Below are positions 1 to 13,100 of a stretch of DNA of 64,000 nucleotides, one piece after another (position 1 is the first letter of the stretch; each line of letters begins with the position of its first letter). The stretch is taken from positions 131,660 to 195,659 of the forward strand of contig CACVBU010000742.1 of NCBI GenBank assembly GCA_902728285.1, in the 5' to 3' direction. Source of the stretch: Clytia hemisphaerica. Its lineage: Eukaryota; Cnidaria; Hydrozoa; Leptothecata; Clytiidae. The notes beneath the pieces are model-generated. The model did not search any database. It was not told where the DNA came from and worked only from the letters and a program-made list of their open reading frames with translations. The translations under genes were made by a program, and so were the position numbers.

Positions 1-505
1 GTCCAGGTCCCTTCAAAAGTATGTTCGTCCAAATTTTCAGACCCCCTCCTACATCAAAAATTTCATACTTTTATAATGTGTTTTTATCCCCTGACTTGTA
101 ACTATGTGACTTTTTTCAAAATTACTTAACTAAAGAAATTTAGACAAGGCATATTTAAAGAAAATGCTTTTTTTGCTGATAAATCGTCTTATTTACATTT
201 TGTAAAATCATATAGTCGCCTGGCTTTTAAAATAAAAACAGCTACAAAGTCCATGATGACCACTAAGGTCTTTCCAATTTTCGAATATTCGAAAAACGTT
301 TTGCTGTCTAACTCTTATCGAGGAGGTACTGAGTGGCGAGTTGCGAGCTTGCGGGGATTTTCTGGTATAGAAAGGAGGAAATGTACGGAGAGAGATGTAT
401 CTCATCTTTGCAACCCTTTTATATTCCAAAGAAGAACTGGTACCCGTACCTTACATTTGTCTAGGTACCCCCTCCCCCTCCCCCGTCCCTTGATCGATGC
501 AATGT
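1..505. other. flank downstream of the SLATT-like gene, no gene seen
   Basis: This AT-rich stretch lies 3' of the minus-strand gene ending at 506. The short ORFs on both strands overlap one another and show no splice pattern or family motif. A pyrimidine-rich run with several GTACC motifs lies near 445-490. It probably holds the 3' UTR of the neighbouring gene, but I see no clear AATAAA signal for it. Confidence 0.4.
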
Positions 506-2663
506 TCATGATTGGATGAGCTTCGAAGATTCTTTGTCTTCACCATTTGCAATCTCAATTACTGTATGTTCTTGTCCCGCTACTTCTCCAAGTTTTTGGA
601 TTTCTTGATCCGAATCATCATTGGAGCTTGCGAAATGTGTTTCTTGTGTTAAGCTCTTGTTATCTTGGCGGTGATGTGTCAGGTTTATTGATTCCGTTGA
701 CAAACTTGGAGACTGGGAATGACTTTGGGTTGTTGGCTCTGGTTCAGTGTTTACAATTAGCTTTGGCTGTGGGTTCGAGTGAGGGGGTGAATGGCGGACT
801 TTCAATTGTGTTTGATGATGATTGGTCGGTGCCAATGGTTGCATTGATTTGTAGAGTTTCGGTTCGTTGCCATTGGAAACGTGTGGCTGCTCCAAATTAT
901 AATTCTTTTTCATGTTCACTGTGAATGATAGTGGACGGTCAACATCTTCAACATTTAGAATGTTAGCATCTTCCCCGACATAATACAGTGGAGATACATT
1001 ATTATGACTCTTCTTTTGGTCGACTACAACAGTACCATTATTGTTCCATTCTCCAAAGGCGTGTTCACCAGAAGCAATTGAAAATCTTCTTTCTTGATCA
1101 TCAGCAATTTTTGTATCAATTTCGCCAATGGAACGTCTCTTCAAAGCACTGATGGATTGTCTGATGGTTTTTTGTCTTCGCTTGGAGATCGTTCGAATAG
1201 GAAGCTCAATCTTGTCTATCCATCCAGTTAAAGCATTTCCATCAACAGTGTCTGGCTCCTGGTTCACTTCTGCAACCTCCCCGGTTTTGATGGACGATTC
1301 AAAAGAGCTTGATGTCACGTAGTCTGTAGAGGGGAAAACAGAAAACGCTTTTTATAAGATTATTTCTGATTAAGTATTAAGATCAAGACTGGAAGTGAAT
1401 TTTCCACCTTTTCCTAGGTAAGAGAAAGCGACGTCTCAAGATTTGTTCTGGACCTTATATGACATATTGAACATAACGCTTTCTTTGAAAAAACAAGGAA
1501 TACAGTTCACTATCTCTCCTTCTGTACCCGCGTGCCGACCGACAGGGGTGTGCCGCTGAAGTTCGAAAAATGGACCCTACGTGGGACAAAGTGACCCTGT
1601 ATGGGACTGAAATTCCAAAATTTCCCCATAAAAGGTGCCCTTACGAGGGATTGATTTTTCTCATGGAGGTGAAAAAGGGTACCCTGACCAGTGGTCCACC
1701 CCCCCCCCGTACCCCCTTTCTGCCCAAGTGGGGGTATCCCCAAGTTTCTGTAATTCGAACTAGAACATTGGTCACGTAATGAGCTAATAGGGAGTGGTTT
1801 TATTTACTCTCTGTAATTGGAATCTTTCTCTAATTTGACGAAAATCTTTTGGTCCCTTAAAGATCGGATTAGAGAGAGAGTGAAATGTATTCGTAAACCT
1901 CACGTAAACTATATTACTCACTAATTTAGTATTTGGCTGAAAACGATGTAGGCCGTGCAACTTAGTTTGGCTTCGAATCCTATGTAGAAGAAATGCTGTA
2001 AAACTAGACGACATTTCTTTAAGCAAGTGTCCTTCTACAGCCTGAGTACTTAATTTATTTTAAGACACCGAGCTTAAGATACTACTGTTTATTAACTAAA
2101 AGAGTCATATTGTTTTTTTCACATTTTAATTTTGGAGAAAGCATACCTTTTTTGAACTCCTCGTACGTTTTGGCATCCTTGAGAACGGCCATTTTCAACT
2201 GATTACTAAGCGCCCATAATTTCTCTTTCTCTCGTTGTTGATCTTTATTTTCCTTGCGAACTTTCTTCATAGCTTTCGTGAATGGTTCATCCAAAAGTGC
2301 TTCTTGAAGTTCAGCTCTCACCTCTTTATAATCATCAATACTTTCACAAGCAACCAGTTTCAACATTAATAGCTTGAACCTCTTTGAAGACTCAAGTTGT
2401 TCTCTCTGTTTCTGAAACGGCTTAAACACGCCGACCATGCTGGAAATCATCGTCGCTATCCCAGTCACGATCGGGACCACATGTACTGGAATTATTGTTT
2501 CCTCCATAACCCCAAGAATCGTTGCTAGCGCGGTCAATGCTATTAAAGTAATATTGGCGACATTATGGAGTCTGTTCCAAAATTGTGCGGCTTCCAAATG
2601 TGATTTCTGTTTCTCTGTAGCGATGGAAGTGTAATTCCTCAAATTATCTATGACACTCGTCAT
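506..2663 (-). CDS. SLATT/DUF4231-like two-transmembrane protein with a disordered C-terminal tail
   Basis: Two coding exons on the minus strand, 2663-2147 and 1323-506, encode 444 aa. The intron has a GTATGC donor and a CTACAG acceptor, and the join is in phase (phase 1). The start has a good context (AAAG before ATG). Residues 1-33 form a polar helix; two hydrophobic segments at about 34-54 and 59-80 are separated by a short acidic loop; a charged amphipathic helical region rich in K/E/R/Q follows to about 172. This matches the layout of SLATT (SMODS- and SLOG-associating 2TM effector)/DUF4231 proteins, which in prokaryotes are predicted membrane pore effectors of nucleotide-signal defence systems and also occur in fungi and large DNA viruses. 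Exon 2 (residues about 173-444) is low-complexity, rich in S, N, Q, H and P, and probably a disordered cytosolic tail. The fold assignment is by eye. An unrelated 2TM protein remains possible, and the function in this organism is unknown. Confidence 0.6.
1324..2146 (-). other. intron of the SLATT-like gene, with GTACCC-rich low-complexity sequence
   Basis: This is the only intron of the minus-strand SLATT-like gene. Positions 1520-1745 hold G/C-rich, degenerate GTACCC and GGGGTA motifs unlike the AT-rich surroundings. Similar GGGGTACC runs recur at 5315-5415 in an intron of the next gene, which suggests a dispersed repeat. The ORFs here are shadows of this composition. Confidence 0.5.
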
Positions 2664-3247
2664 CTTTCTTGTTTTTATTTGGTAATTCTTCTAAAAGCAG
2701 ATATACAGTATACGTTTCTCATCGTGATTTCCAGAAAACAATATTCGAAGAAAAACATCAGACGATGTTATCGTCCGTTGCACGGAAATTAAAGGTGGGA
2801 AAATATTTTACGCGCGGAGTTTACAGCCGCGCCGTTATGACAGTAGACGGAAAAAAATCGGCGGTAGAGTTTCGAAGAAACGGATAAAATTTACCGGCTT
2901 CGGAAAAAAACCCGTATGTTTTAGACTAAAGCATAGTCAAAGAAAACACTGATGATAGCGAAAGTTCAATTTGTGTGAGCAAGTTTTCTTCTATAATGGT
3001 GGACTTTCAGTAAGTTACTTAACTTTGGAAATACCTCAAACCTAGACAGACGCATTTTTATTTGTAAGAATAATCTTTTTTTATATGTATATCTATATTT
3101 TTATGGCCTCAAGACTGTATTGTATAGTAAGTGGTCAAGAGTTGGCTGAGATTTTGACACGACTAAAATATGTTTTAAAAAAAAGTCCATCTAGGTCAGG
3201 TCACTTTACTTTTGTTGACAATTTCTCAGCGTGTTTATACTTTATTA

Positions 3248-3426
3248 AACTTATACACTGTTGGAAAGATATTTCCAAGACAAATAATTTAACAGATTAA
3301 AGATTATTGAAACTTATACACTGTTGGAAAGATATTTCCAAGACAAATAATTTAACAGATTAAAGATTATTGAAACTTATACACTGTTGGAAAGATATTT
3401 CCAAGACAAATAATTTAACAGATTAA
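3248..3426. repeat. 63-bp tandem repeat, about 2.8 copies
   Basis: The phrase AACTTATACACTGTTGG starts at 3248, 3311 and 3374, a strict 63-bp period with essentially identical units. Near-identity points to recent expansion. No coding function is visible. Confidence 0.9.
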
Positions 3427-3900
3427 TGTTATTATGTAAAAAGAAAAAGAAATATCAAGAAAAGTGGCCAATACTTGAGAGTTGAGGCAGACTTTAGTCT
3501 CATTCTGTAAACTTTTTGAACTTACCTTTCAATGCAACAAACAAGAAATATCTTCTGTGAAATCTTTTTTGATCATTTGATATGAATTTTATACACACTG
3601 ATGTTAAAAGGGGGTAATTAAAGTGGTTTAAATCCCATTTCTCCAAGACAATTATCACTATATTCGATAAACAAGGTCGGAAGATTGAAAGTTCAAAAAC
3701 TGTTTACCTGTACGCTTTTAATTTTAACTTTAATTATTTATGAAGTGAAAATTGATTCTCAAACGTTTAGGGAATACACCGCTTGCCGGCAAATCTTCCA
3801 ATTATTTTTAGGCGACCTTTTTGAAATAAAATTTAGTCACTCGATCTCTGATTTTCAAAAAAAACAAAGGTTTTTTTATATAAGAAACTATATATAAGAA

Positions 3901-3966
3901 CATCGAAGCCTTATAATGTTTTGCGCGGTGGCCTGGAAATCTGTAAAACATTATAAGGCTTCGATG
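3901..3966. repeat. perfect short inverted repeat (22-bp arms)
   Basis: The arm at 3901-3922, starting CATCGAAGCC, is exactly the reverse complement of 3945-3966, with a 22-bp loop. It lies about 160 bp upstream of the exonuclease start codon. It could be a small fold-back element or a structured RNA; nothing decides between them. Confidence 0.75.
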
Positions 3967-4127
3967 GCCAAAATATTGAGAATATGTTTAAGAACATTTT
4001 AATGATTTATGGACTCTTAAACACACACTATTTCTTTTAAATACTCAATCGTGAAAATAAGAACACTTTCAGAATATGTGATGCTTAAAACTCAAAAACT
4101 TAAGAACACCCGAAGGCTTCAAAAATA

Positions 4128-7100
4128 ATGGATGTTCTTATGAGAAAACGAGACTCGAAAGAAAGTCTGAAGGCCATTGCTAAGGTGAAAATCTGCTCGG
4201 GTAGGCGGACAGCTTTGATCTTTTTCATTCAGATTATTTGGGATGAAAATTAAACGTCCTTTTTAGAGCGAAGAATGGCTAAAGTAAAACAATCGCACTA
4301 ATCAAACGCCCATCATAAACATAAAGGTTTTATTTTTACATAAGTGTTCCCGTTTCATATCAGACACATATTTAATATCAGGACAGTCTCTGCCTATTAT
4401 TATATTATGCAGATGATAAGCAAATAATGTTTTTGTTTTCCTCTTTCTGATCAATCTTGCTCCACACCCGTGTCACTCCAATGTGAAAAAGCTTGTGAAT
4501 TAAAATTGATGAGTAAGCAAACGATATCACTCTTATTTAAAAACAAAACCTTTAACATTAGAACCCAGTCGGATTCGTGCTCCTTATACTACCTGGTTTG
4601 TGAAATTCAAAATGGCCCTAAAAATCATATTAAAATCTTTTCTTCAGTAATTTCTGAAATCTGGGGCACAAAATATTTTATAGATTATTCTTTTGCAGGA
4701 GACGCCGATCCCAGTAAAACGTGAAGGTAGTAATGGTCACGAGTTAAAGTCACCAATCAGAAGTTTGTTGTTCTATAAGTTACCAAAGAGATTATTCGCT
4801 GAAAAGAATCAGCTGATGGAATATGAAGGTTAGTTTATGCCGACTTTATCGTGTTCGAAAAATAGAAAAGAGGAACTTTTGAAATTTGATCAAATAGACC
4901 ATTCGTGTCTGTGGTGGCTCTCCTCTCCTAGCTGGCACACAACGTTGTTTCAACGTTTATTTAATGTTCATAACGTCCATATAACGTTAGGTGAACGTTG
5001 AAAAAACGTTGTGTGGCAGCTGGGCTTCTATTCAAAACCTTATTTGCCTTTACAAGGTTAGCCTGCAACCAATTCTTCTCCGCAGAAAAGAAACTTTTTT
5101 GGATTTCATGTGCATGGAAACCCTTTTAATTTTAAGTAATTTCCTTGAGAGGGAACCACGTGGTAGCACTTATTCTGAACAATCTGTGTGTGTAATCATG
5201 GTCTGGGGGCTGGGGAACTATATTTTATATCTTGCTTTTATCTAACTATCATTATTCATCTTTTTAATTATAAAAATGTACAATTTTTTCATTTCTTGAC
5301 ATATATCCAAGTCACAGGGGGTACCAATCACATGGGGTACCTACTAAAGTCTGTTGTTTGGGGGTACCTAAAATTCAGGGGGTACCTATTTTCTTAGGGG
5401 GTACCTACTAAACCCCTGGTCCATGCCATGAGTAATGTCATATTTGACCACCTTTTTGTCTTATTATTCTGCAGATGGTAAGAAGGCAAAGTTCACGTTC
5501 AAAGATCTCTTATTAAGTGATGACAGGCTCCAATACAACGATTTTCCTGTGTGGAATTCTGCGGCACAAGAACACGGTATGATGTTTTTTGGGTTTCATT
5601 TTGATACATTTCATTGTGTTATAAATCCATGGGTTTAGAACACGATGCAAATAACTTGTATTCTCAAGAATCGTGTGTTTGTCACAAAACTTTTGGGGTA
5701 GCCTGGAGATTTAGGGCTTAGTGGTGGAGATTTTGCATAAACGATTCCAATATTTGGGGGTAGCCTGGAGACATAAAAAACATCGTCAGATTTGCCTGAA
5801 ATCTTGCGCATTTGCTCCTTAATTTTTGAGGATTCTAATATTTGTTTATGGGCCTAGGGATAGGTTTAGTTTTTTGTCTAAACAATCCTAAAACTTAGAC
5901 ACTATCCGGAAATTAAAAGTGGTCGATTTTCGCCGAAATTTGTTCTTTGGGTGAGTGATTTCATTCATCTTCAACCACTTTTATATCTTCGTATGCACCA
6001 ATCAGTCTGTGCCACTAACTCGATCGGGAAGATTCTTCCGAAATGGGAAGAACCTTCCCGAACGGGAAGTACTTACTCTACTTTTTTCTGCCCGTTTTGG
6101 AAGATTCTTCCTCTTTGAGAAGTTGAAAATTGACTGAATCTCGGCGAAGCTGTACGATGACCGGCGAAAGTTGAAACTTTTTGAAGGTGAAGAAGCATCA
6201 AATTTAAAGGTTTTTCACCGAAAGAAAAGTAGACTTTACCGTAGAAATCTTGTTAAATTGTGAAAAAACTGCGTAAACTTCCCAAGCGGGAAGTTCCAAC
6301 CCGATCGAGTTTTCCTTAGTTTCTCGCTTCTTCCCGATCTGGAAGTCCGTTAACCCGTTTGGGTGTTAAGTTAATTTCCCGCTCGGGAGGATTCTTCCCA
6401 TTTCGGAAGAATCTTCCAATTTTGGAAGAATCTTCCCGATCGAGTTAGTGGCACAGACTGCCAATTAAGATGCTGCTGATTTAAGGGGATACTAGGTACG
6501 CTATTACCAGGGACAAACTGTAGTCACTATTTTTAACTGTGAAGGCGTGTAGTGAACCAAGAAAAAATCATTCAATCAAACTTAGCCCTACTTTAAAAAC
6601 GTCGAGTGTCTTAATTCATTTCAACGACATTTTACTATGACTTTTTTTCACTACCGGGTGACCCACGAAAAAGTTCGGACAGATTTCGGCGTCTCGAGGC
6701 CGAACAAATGTCTCAAAGTGCTTGAAATTTTAATATGTAGAAAGTAGATATTCTAACTTAAAGTTTGAGCTATTACTTTTTAAATTTGACCCACAAGTTC
6801 CCTACTTATGAGCTTTTAAAGTCAAAATTCACTTTTCGGAAAGAGCGAAATTACGTCAAAAAAGAGGTATCAAATTGTTTTATTATCAATCAATCAAGCA
6901 AGGTCGTTAAATCGTTAGAAAAGAGCATGTTAGATATCTTTATTCAATTTTAAAACTTTTTTTAGATTCTTTACTTTCACAAAATTTATTAACAAGTTAT
7001 TCGTTCAGAAAAGAACCACCACCATGCACTTTCTAGCATATTCCAGGCAAACCCACACTCTTTCATAAGACGCGACATTTTCATAAAGAAGGCAAATTTT

Positions 7101-10100
7101 GCTTATTTGCTAAATATTTTTGATACAAATATTTACAATAGATTTATATAAATCTACTTCGTTGTTAATTTATTATTTTACAAACTTTAATTACCTACAA
7201 CACTAATTAACGAGGTCGTAAAACATCAGCACACTCGAAAAACACAATGTTAAAGATAAAGAAAACAATTATAATTTGATACCTCATTTTTGACGTGTTT
7301 TTTCACTTTCCAATAATTGAATTTTGACTTTAAAAGCTCATAAATGAAGAACCACTGAACCAAATTTAAAAAGTAATAGCTCAAAGTTTAAGTTAGAGCA
7401 TCCTCTATCTTTTAAAAAAAGATTGAGTTTATATTACTTTTATTTCAGACCCTAGCCAACGAAAACCGTCCGAACTTTTTCGTGGGTCACCCGGTACATT
7501 TCTGGCCAAGATGACAAACAAAGCTTCTGTTTCCCACTTTTCTGCCAACTTTTTGCCTACTCTAACAATCGGAATAGAAAAAGTGTGTAAACTAGAGCTT
7601 CTCATCAATGAAGTATAAACCCGAAGGGCTTGCCTTTCTTAGGCAAGAAAAAGTGAAGCCTTAAAAAAATGCGCCGTATTTTTGACGACGGATTGAATCT
7701 AGCGACTCCTCCGTTTTCGAATGATATTTATTTCGAAATTTAGCAGTAAATTTTAGTTTCAATCCAGCATTTGTGCAAAAACTAGGCGGGTCGCGTTAGT
7801 CCGCGCAACTTTGGTAGGATTGGTTATTATTATTGGCTTCAAATCCTACCAAGGAGATTCGATTCAAGCTCTTCGGGTTTATACTTAATTGCTTCTCATC
7901 CCTTTAGGAGTAACGACGACTCGGCTACCACCGCACCAATTTGAAGTCACCCCGACGAACGATGAAAGTGAAATATTTGCTATCGACTGTGAAATGGTAA
8001 GAAGCTAAATTGTCACACGGTAGAGTGAATTCTCTGGTTTCTGGGTCTAGGGGTAAAACTACGGGTTTACAATTCATGATATTCATGACGTAATCTTTTA
8101 TACGGAAGCACCCGAGATAACCCGGAACTAGTGGCAAAATAACAAAAGACTAGTGGCAAATTTTGCCACTAGTTCCGGATTATTTTGTGTGCTTCCGTAT
8201 AAAAGATTACATCATGAATATCATGAATTGCAGTGTCTCACTCTTATAGAAAATAAGAAATTTATTATTTATACAGTAAAGTGTCTTTAACTCGAACCTC
8301 TATAACTCAAATGTCTCCTTAACTCGAACAAGTTTTCTCCTTCCTTCAGTTAACAACTCCACTGTATAACATATTGTATTTTATACCTTTTTACCAAGAA
8401 ATTGTAAATTGTTCGGTGTTATTAGTTAAAATCAAGTTTCAACAAACTTGCACGCCTCTCCCGAGAAAATTTTAAAACCTTGTTAAGGATAATTATTTCA
8501 GATTATTGGAAATCTCTAATTCTCCCTTAGTGCGAAGTGTTGGGCGGAGAGAAAGCCTTAACTCGGATATCAATCGTTAATAGAGAATTAGAAACTGTTT
8601 ATGATACGTATGTCAAACCAGATCTACCAATCATTGATTATCTGACACAGTAGGTACCAGACCCTAGTTATTTAAAAATTTGACGTTTTTAATTAATTAT
8701 GATCGCGTCTTTTCGATCCTGATCGGTTGTGTGTTATAATATACAACCATGGTAGCCATGGCAACATACACTGTTGAAAGTTCTCCCTTCTTGGACAAAT
8801 TTCCGTCTCAGGGGAATACAAAAAGAGACATTTCTATCTTACAACTCTGCAAAGTTCAACAAAATACTCAGAACCTTGGCTACTTTAATGCATAAACTTC
8901 TTTTTCGATCTCAGACGATAATCTTTGCTTGAACATAAAACGTTTATGGCTTATCTATCAATGACACAATTATTTCTTCAAATTCATATTTATTGTATGT
9001 CAGGTATAGCGGTATCACAAAAGAAATCCTTGATGACGTCACCACTACATTGGAGAAAGTGAAAAAGAAACTACGGAAATTTATTAAACCGGACACCGTG
9101 TTGGTCGGACACTCGCTCGATTTTGATCTTCGTGCTTTAAAGGTTTGTATGATCTTTTTTACTTAGCCAAGGTCTATTCGATTTGTAGTTTAATGAGGGG
9201 CGTAGTATAGTCTAGTGGGTATCAATTTTGATTGCTAGTTCCACCAATTTCCACTCGGTGCTGTGATTCTATTAGAAATTGGCCCGAGCCAACAGTCAGC
9301 AAAAATAAAATTTTCAGTTAAAATATACACGTTGGCTTCAGTGTTATGCGCAGTCAGTCGTGCTAAACAAATCAAGGAGCATTTTTCAAAAAAAATAATT
9401 TTGCTGTTCCTTTAATTTTTTGCAGCCTTGAAACCTTGTTTTTATTCGTTACCATAGCTGCACCATGATCACGTGATCGATACGTCCGAAATCTTCCCAA
9501 GTTCACGTGGACCGATGTTCAAACCTTCATTGAAAAAAATCACAAATCAACATTTAGGGTAAAAAAAGAATCCGCCATAATCAACATGGGCTGGCTGTCA
9601 AATATGTTTCCTTTTTCAGAAAGATTCCAAATATTGGGTACATTATGTTTGCTCTTGTCAATCGTGGCATTTCTTTACCGATGAGATTGTTTTTAAGTTT
9701 TTCAACACCAATGATCGAGAAGTTTTATCAAAACTGACTTCTATTAAAATCCTACATGGTCATATATATCGGTCATCTTTGATTTAAGCTTTGAATTTAA
9801 AAGTGTAACCTATCGAAGCGTGTGCTTAGTCAAATACAGCAAACTTTATAAAAAAGTAGTACCTACTGTCAAATTTTAACAAAAAATCTGATCCATGATT
9901 TTGGTTGACTGAGATTGATAACTTTCTCCCGAGTTTTTTTTCTTTGCCAAGATATGACGTCACAATCCGGTAAAACCAGCACAATGGTTTAACTCACCAA
10001 AGATTATAATTGTCTTTCTGTGTTCATTATAAACAAAACTTTTCAGTGTGTTTCCCTTCAAAATGATTGAATCTTATTGGTTGAAAATTGTATCACGTGT

Positions 10101-13100
10101 TTTGCCGTAGAGAAGAATATCAAGTTCCATGATCTCAAGCCCTACTCTCGTCCTTTCTCGTTAGACGGGACATTCAAACGTCAACAACCAGTGGTCATTG
10201 TTCTATAGAAGATGCTAAAGCTTGTATGGAACTGGTCAATTTGAAATTGAAAAATGGTTTGAGATTTGGTTATCCGATGGAAGAGAATGAAAGTGTTTTC
10301 GAAGCTCTTGAAAGGGCGAAAAAGACAGGTTAGTTTAACTAGATATATAAAATATCTGGATCTCAATTACTTTTACATAGTGTAAACCCCCCTTCTTTAG
10401 GGGGGGGGGATCCAACTTTTCAAGAAAGGCTTTATAGGGGGGGTACGAAATTTTCCGAGTTAAATGGGGGTTTGAGTTTTTAGGGGGGATTAAATAAAGA
10501 TAAGAGAGATGGTAAAAATATGTATTATATCTTAAATTGGTCAAAGAACTGGGTATAGTCCAACAAAATAACAATGTAAATGGCAAATTTTTCGCCTGCG
10601 GCGCCATTTTATATCCTTTCTTACCATATAAATTTTAATTTTTTGGTATTAAACCGTTTGTGAACTACCATTGTAGTTAGTGCGGGTTCGAAAAATTTTT
10701 AAAATAGGGGGATGCATATATAGGGGGTGAAATATAAATGGGGGGATTAGACCCCTCCGCACACTGTGTTTTATGTTTCATTTCATGTTTTTACAAGAGG
10801 TTTACAGGAATTCACGAGAAATGATACAGCGATGTTTTCAACATTGTCGTAGCCGTGTCATAGACAAGGGGACCTCTATTTTAACTTCCCTCCCTTTCTA
10901 TCTTCGGATCATATCCTTAGAATCCTATTTGGTTTGGAACCTGTAAAAACAATAGCAACTGTCTGAAAGTCCTAAAATACGACAATTGTAAAATCGATTC
11001 GAAACTTTTTCCGCCGAAGCGAATAAAATGTGTCAATCATTGTTAATGAATATGTGCTATTTTTATTTGTAGGATCAATTTATCGATCGGTTTATTTACT
11101 AAGCAATTTTTCATTGACCACTGTCCATATACATCTAAATTCTTTCCATTTCCATATTTCAAGGAGGATTGATCTCAACACATCGCAAAATCCGACAATA
11201 TCCTTCCTGTCGAAACACACGCGTCTTTGATGAAACTGATAAAAAGGTAAGTAGAAAAATAAAGACTTTATTCGCCCAGCATCAGGCCTTTCATTGGCAT
11301 GTCGCCGAGCAAGTCGCTGTCCGTGGTGCTGTATTTCTGTTTTTGAAGGAACAGAGCTTTGTCGATTCGAGTTCATTTTGAAAGAAACAGCGCCTTATAA
11401 CGACTTTGCTTGGCCTTCATTCCACTTTGGCCTCTTGTTTATAAATTAATAATGATGACCAACAAATTAGATCAGGTCCTTTTTCTTATAAAGTTGCCGA
11501 AAAACTTACAAATTGGTAAACTTTTTTCAACGCATATCATGTATATCATTTATAACCCCTTGTACACTACAAATGTATCATGTAAAGTCGCTACTTAGTT
11601 TGTCAGAGACGATCTGCGAACCTCTGGTTTGTAACGCCGACGCCTTTGACCGCTTACCAATGGCTTTTATGTTGATCAGAAACTTGTCTTTTTTCTTATT
11701 TCCAGTTCGTCACGGATAGTAAGGAACTTTTACAAACAAATGATTTCGTGTTCACTCATTTGGAAACCAGAGAGGGTGAGAATTTCTTTTAAAAGAAGGC
11801 TTATATATTTCATTCAGTGTAATAGTTACGGCAACGCTTTGTTCTTTCAGTCTTCTGCATATGCTTTACATTGCCAGAAAAATTTAAATATAATAATAGG
11901 TTTCCAGACAAGTTTTTCAACCACTTCATTTCAATTTTCAGCCAGCAGCGATACAAAATGCACCTCTATAACACAGGTATATTCTTTTGTTCCTACCAAG
12001 CAAACAAAGATAAAGATTCTCGTTGTGCTGAACCGAAAAAAAACAAAATTTTTGAACCTACCCCGGTGGTGGTCCTATAAATTAACCTCTGTCCGTTTGT
12101 CCGTTCGTTAGTTACCAAATTTTCTCGAGATTGGCTCATTAGTTTTTTTCAGATCTTTTTTTCTGACACAAAGATGTGTAGCTATAAACCCTCGAATGTG
12201 ACGGAGCCCAATTTTCGAAAAAAAAAAATTGGGTAAATTTGGGCCAAAAAACGGCTAAAAACGGCTAAAAAACGGGTTTTTTGGACTTTGTGAAATATTG
12301 GATCATTGTTTTTTTCAGAATTTTTTGCGTGAAAGTAGGTAAAAGATGGCTCATGCAGATTTTTGTAAAAAAGAATTTTTCAGCTCAAAAAACGCATCTT
12401 TATCTATAAGAATCGCTATTAATAAACATACATCAATGTTCTTAGCCAAATTACTCAATTTTTTGATGAGATTTTTTTTGCTCACGAAGTCTTGAATATG
12501 AAAGAATATTTCAAGAGCATGAAATTTTGGTTTCTAAACGTTTTTTTATAAGAAACCAACGACTAATTTTAATAGTCACTATTTGTGTTCTGAATGATTG
12601 TTTAACGGTCATGCTCACGTAGATATCAATTATATATGTGTTAAATGCATAACCAGGTAGGTCCATAAAAGTATCACTTGTCGGCTGTAAACTGTACCAA
12701 AAATCCTGCGTTTTATTGGACCTACCCCGGTGGAGGTCCTATAAATTAACCTCTGTTCGTCCGTTCGTCCGTTAGTTCGTTACCAACTTTTCTCGAGATT
12801 GGCTCATTAGTTTTTCCTGATTTTTGGCACAATGATGCAAAATGGTAATGCCCAAAATGTGACGATTCCCGATTTTCGGAAAAAAAAAAATTTGGGCAAA
12901 GTTGGGCCAAAAACTGCCTAAAAATAGGGTTTTTTGGACTTTGTGCAAAATTCTGTCATTAGGTTTTTCTGATTTTTTGTACAAAGATGGAGGGCAAGAT
13001 TCTCTATAGAATGACTTAAGTGTTTTTTCCCGGAAAATTCTTATTCGCCTTAAACGACGGATTTTCGTATTTGGGAAATTCCCTTTAACCAAATAAGAAA

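Larger units (their letters stand above)
2664..4127. promoter_or_regulatory. shared divergent upstream region between the SLATT-like gene and the exonuclease gene
   Basis: About 1.46 kb separates the two start codons, which point away from each other, so it should carry both promoters. I see no diagnostic TATA box or factor site. It includes a three-copy tandem repeat (3248-3426) and a short perfect hairpin (3901-3966). Confidence 0.4.

Noticed and set aside
547..924. 125-aa plus-strand ORF
   Set aside because: It is antisense to the in-phase second exon of the SLATT-like gene and has no motif or splice support.
10107..10206. Alternative start of exonuclease exon 8 at the earlier AG near 10112
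   Set aside because: That frame hits a stop. Using the TTTCTCGTTAG acceptor at 10164 restores GRDIQ and GHCSIEDA, the conserved third exonuclease motif.
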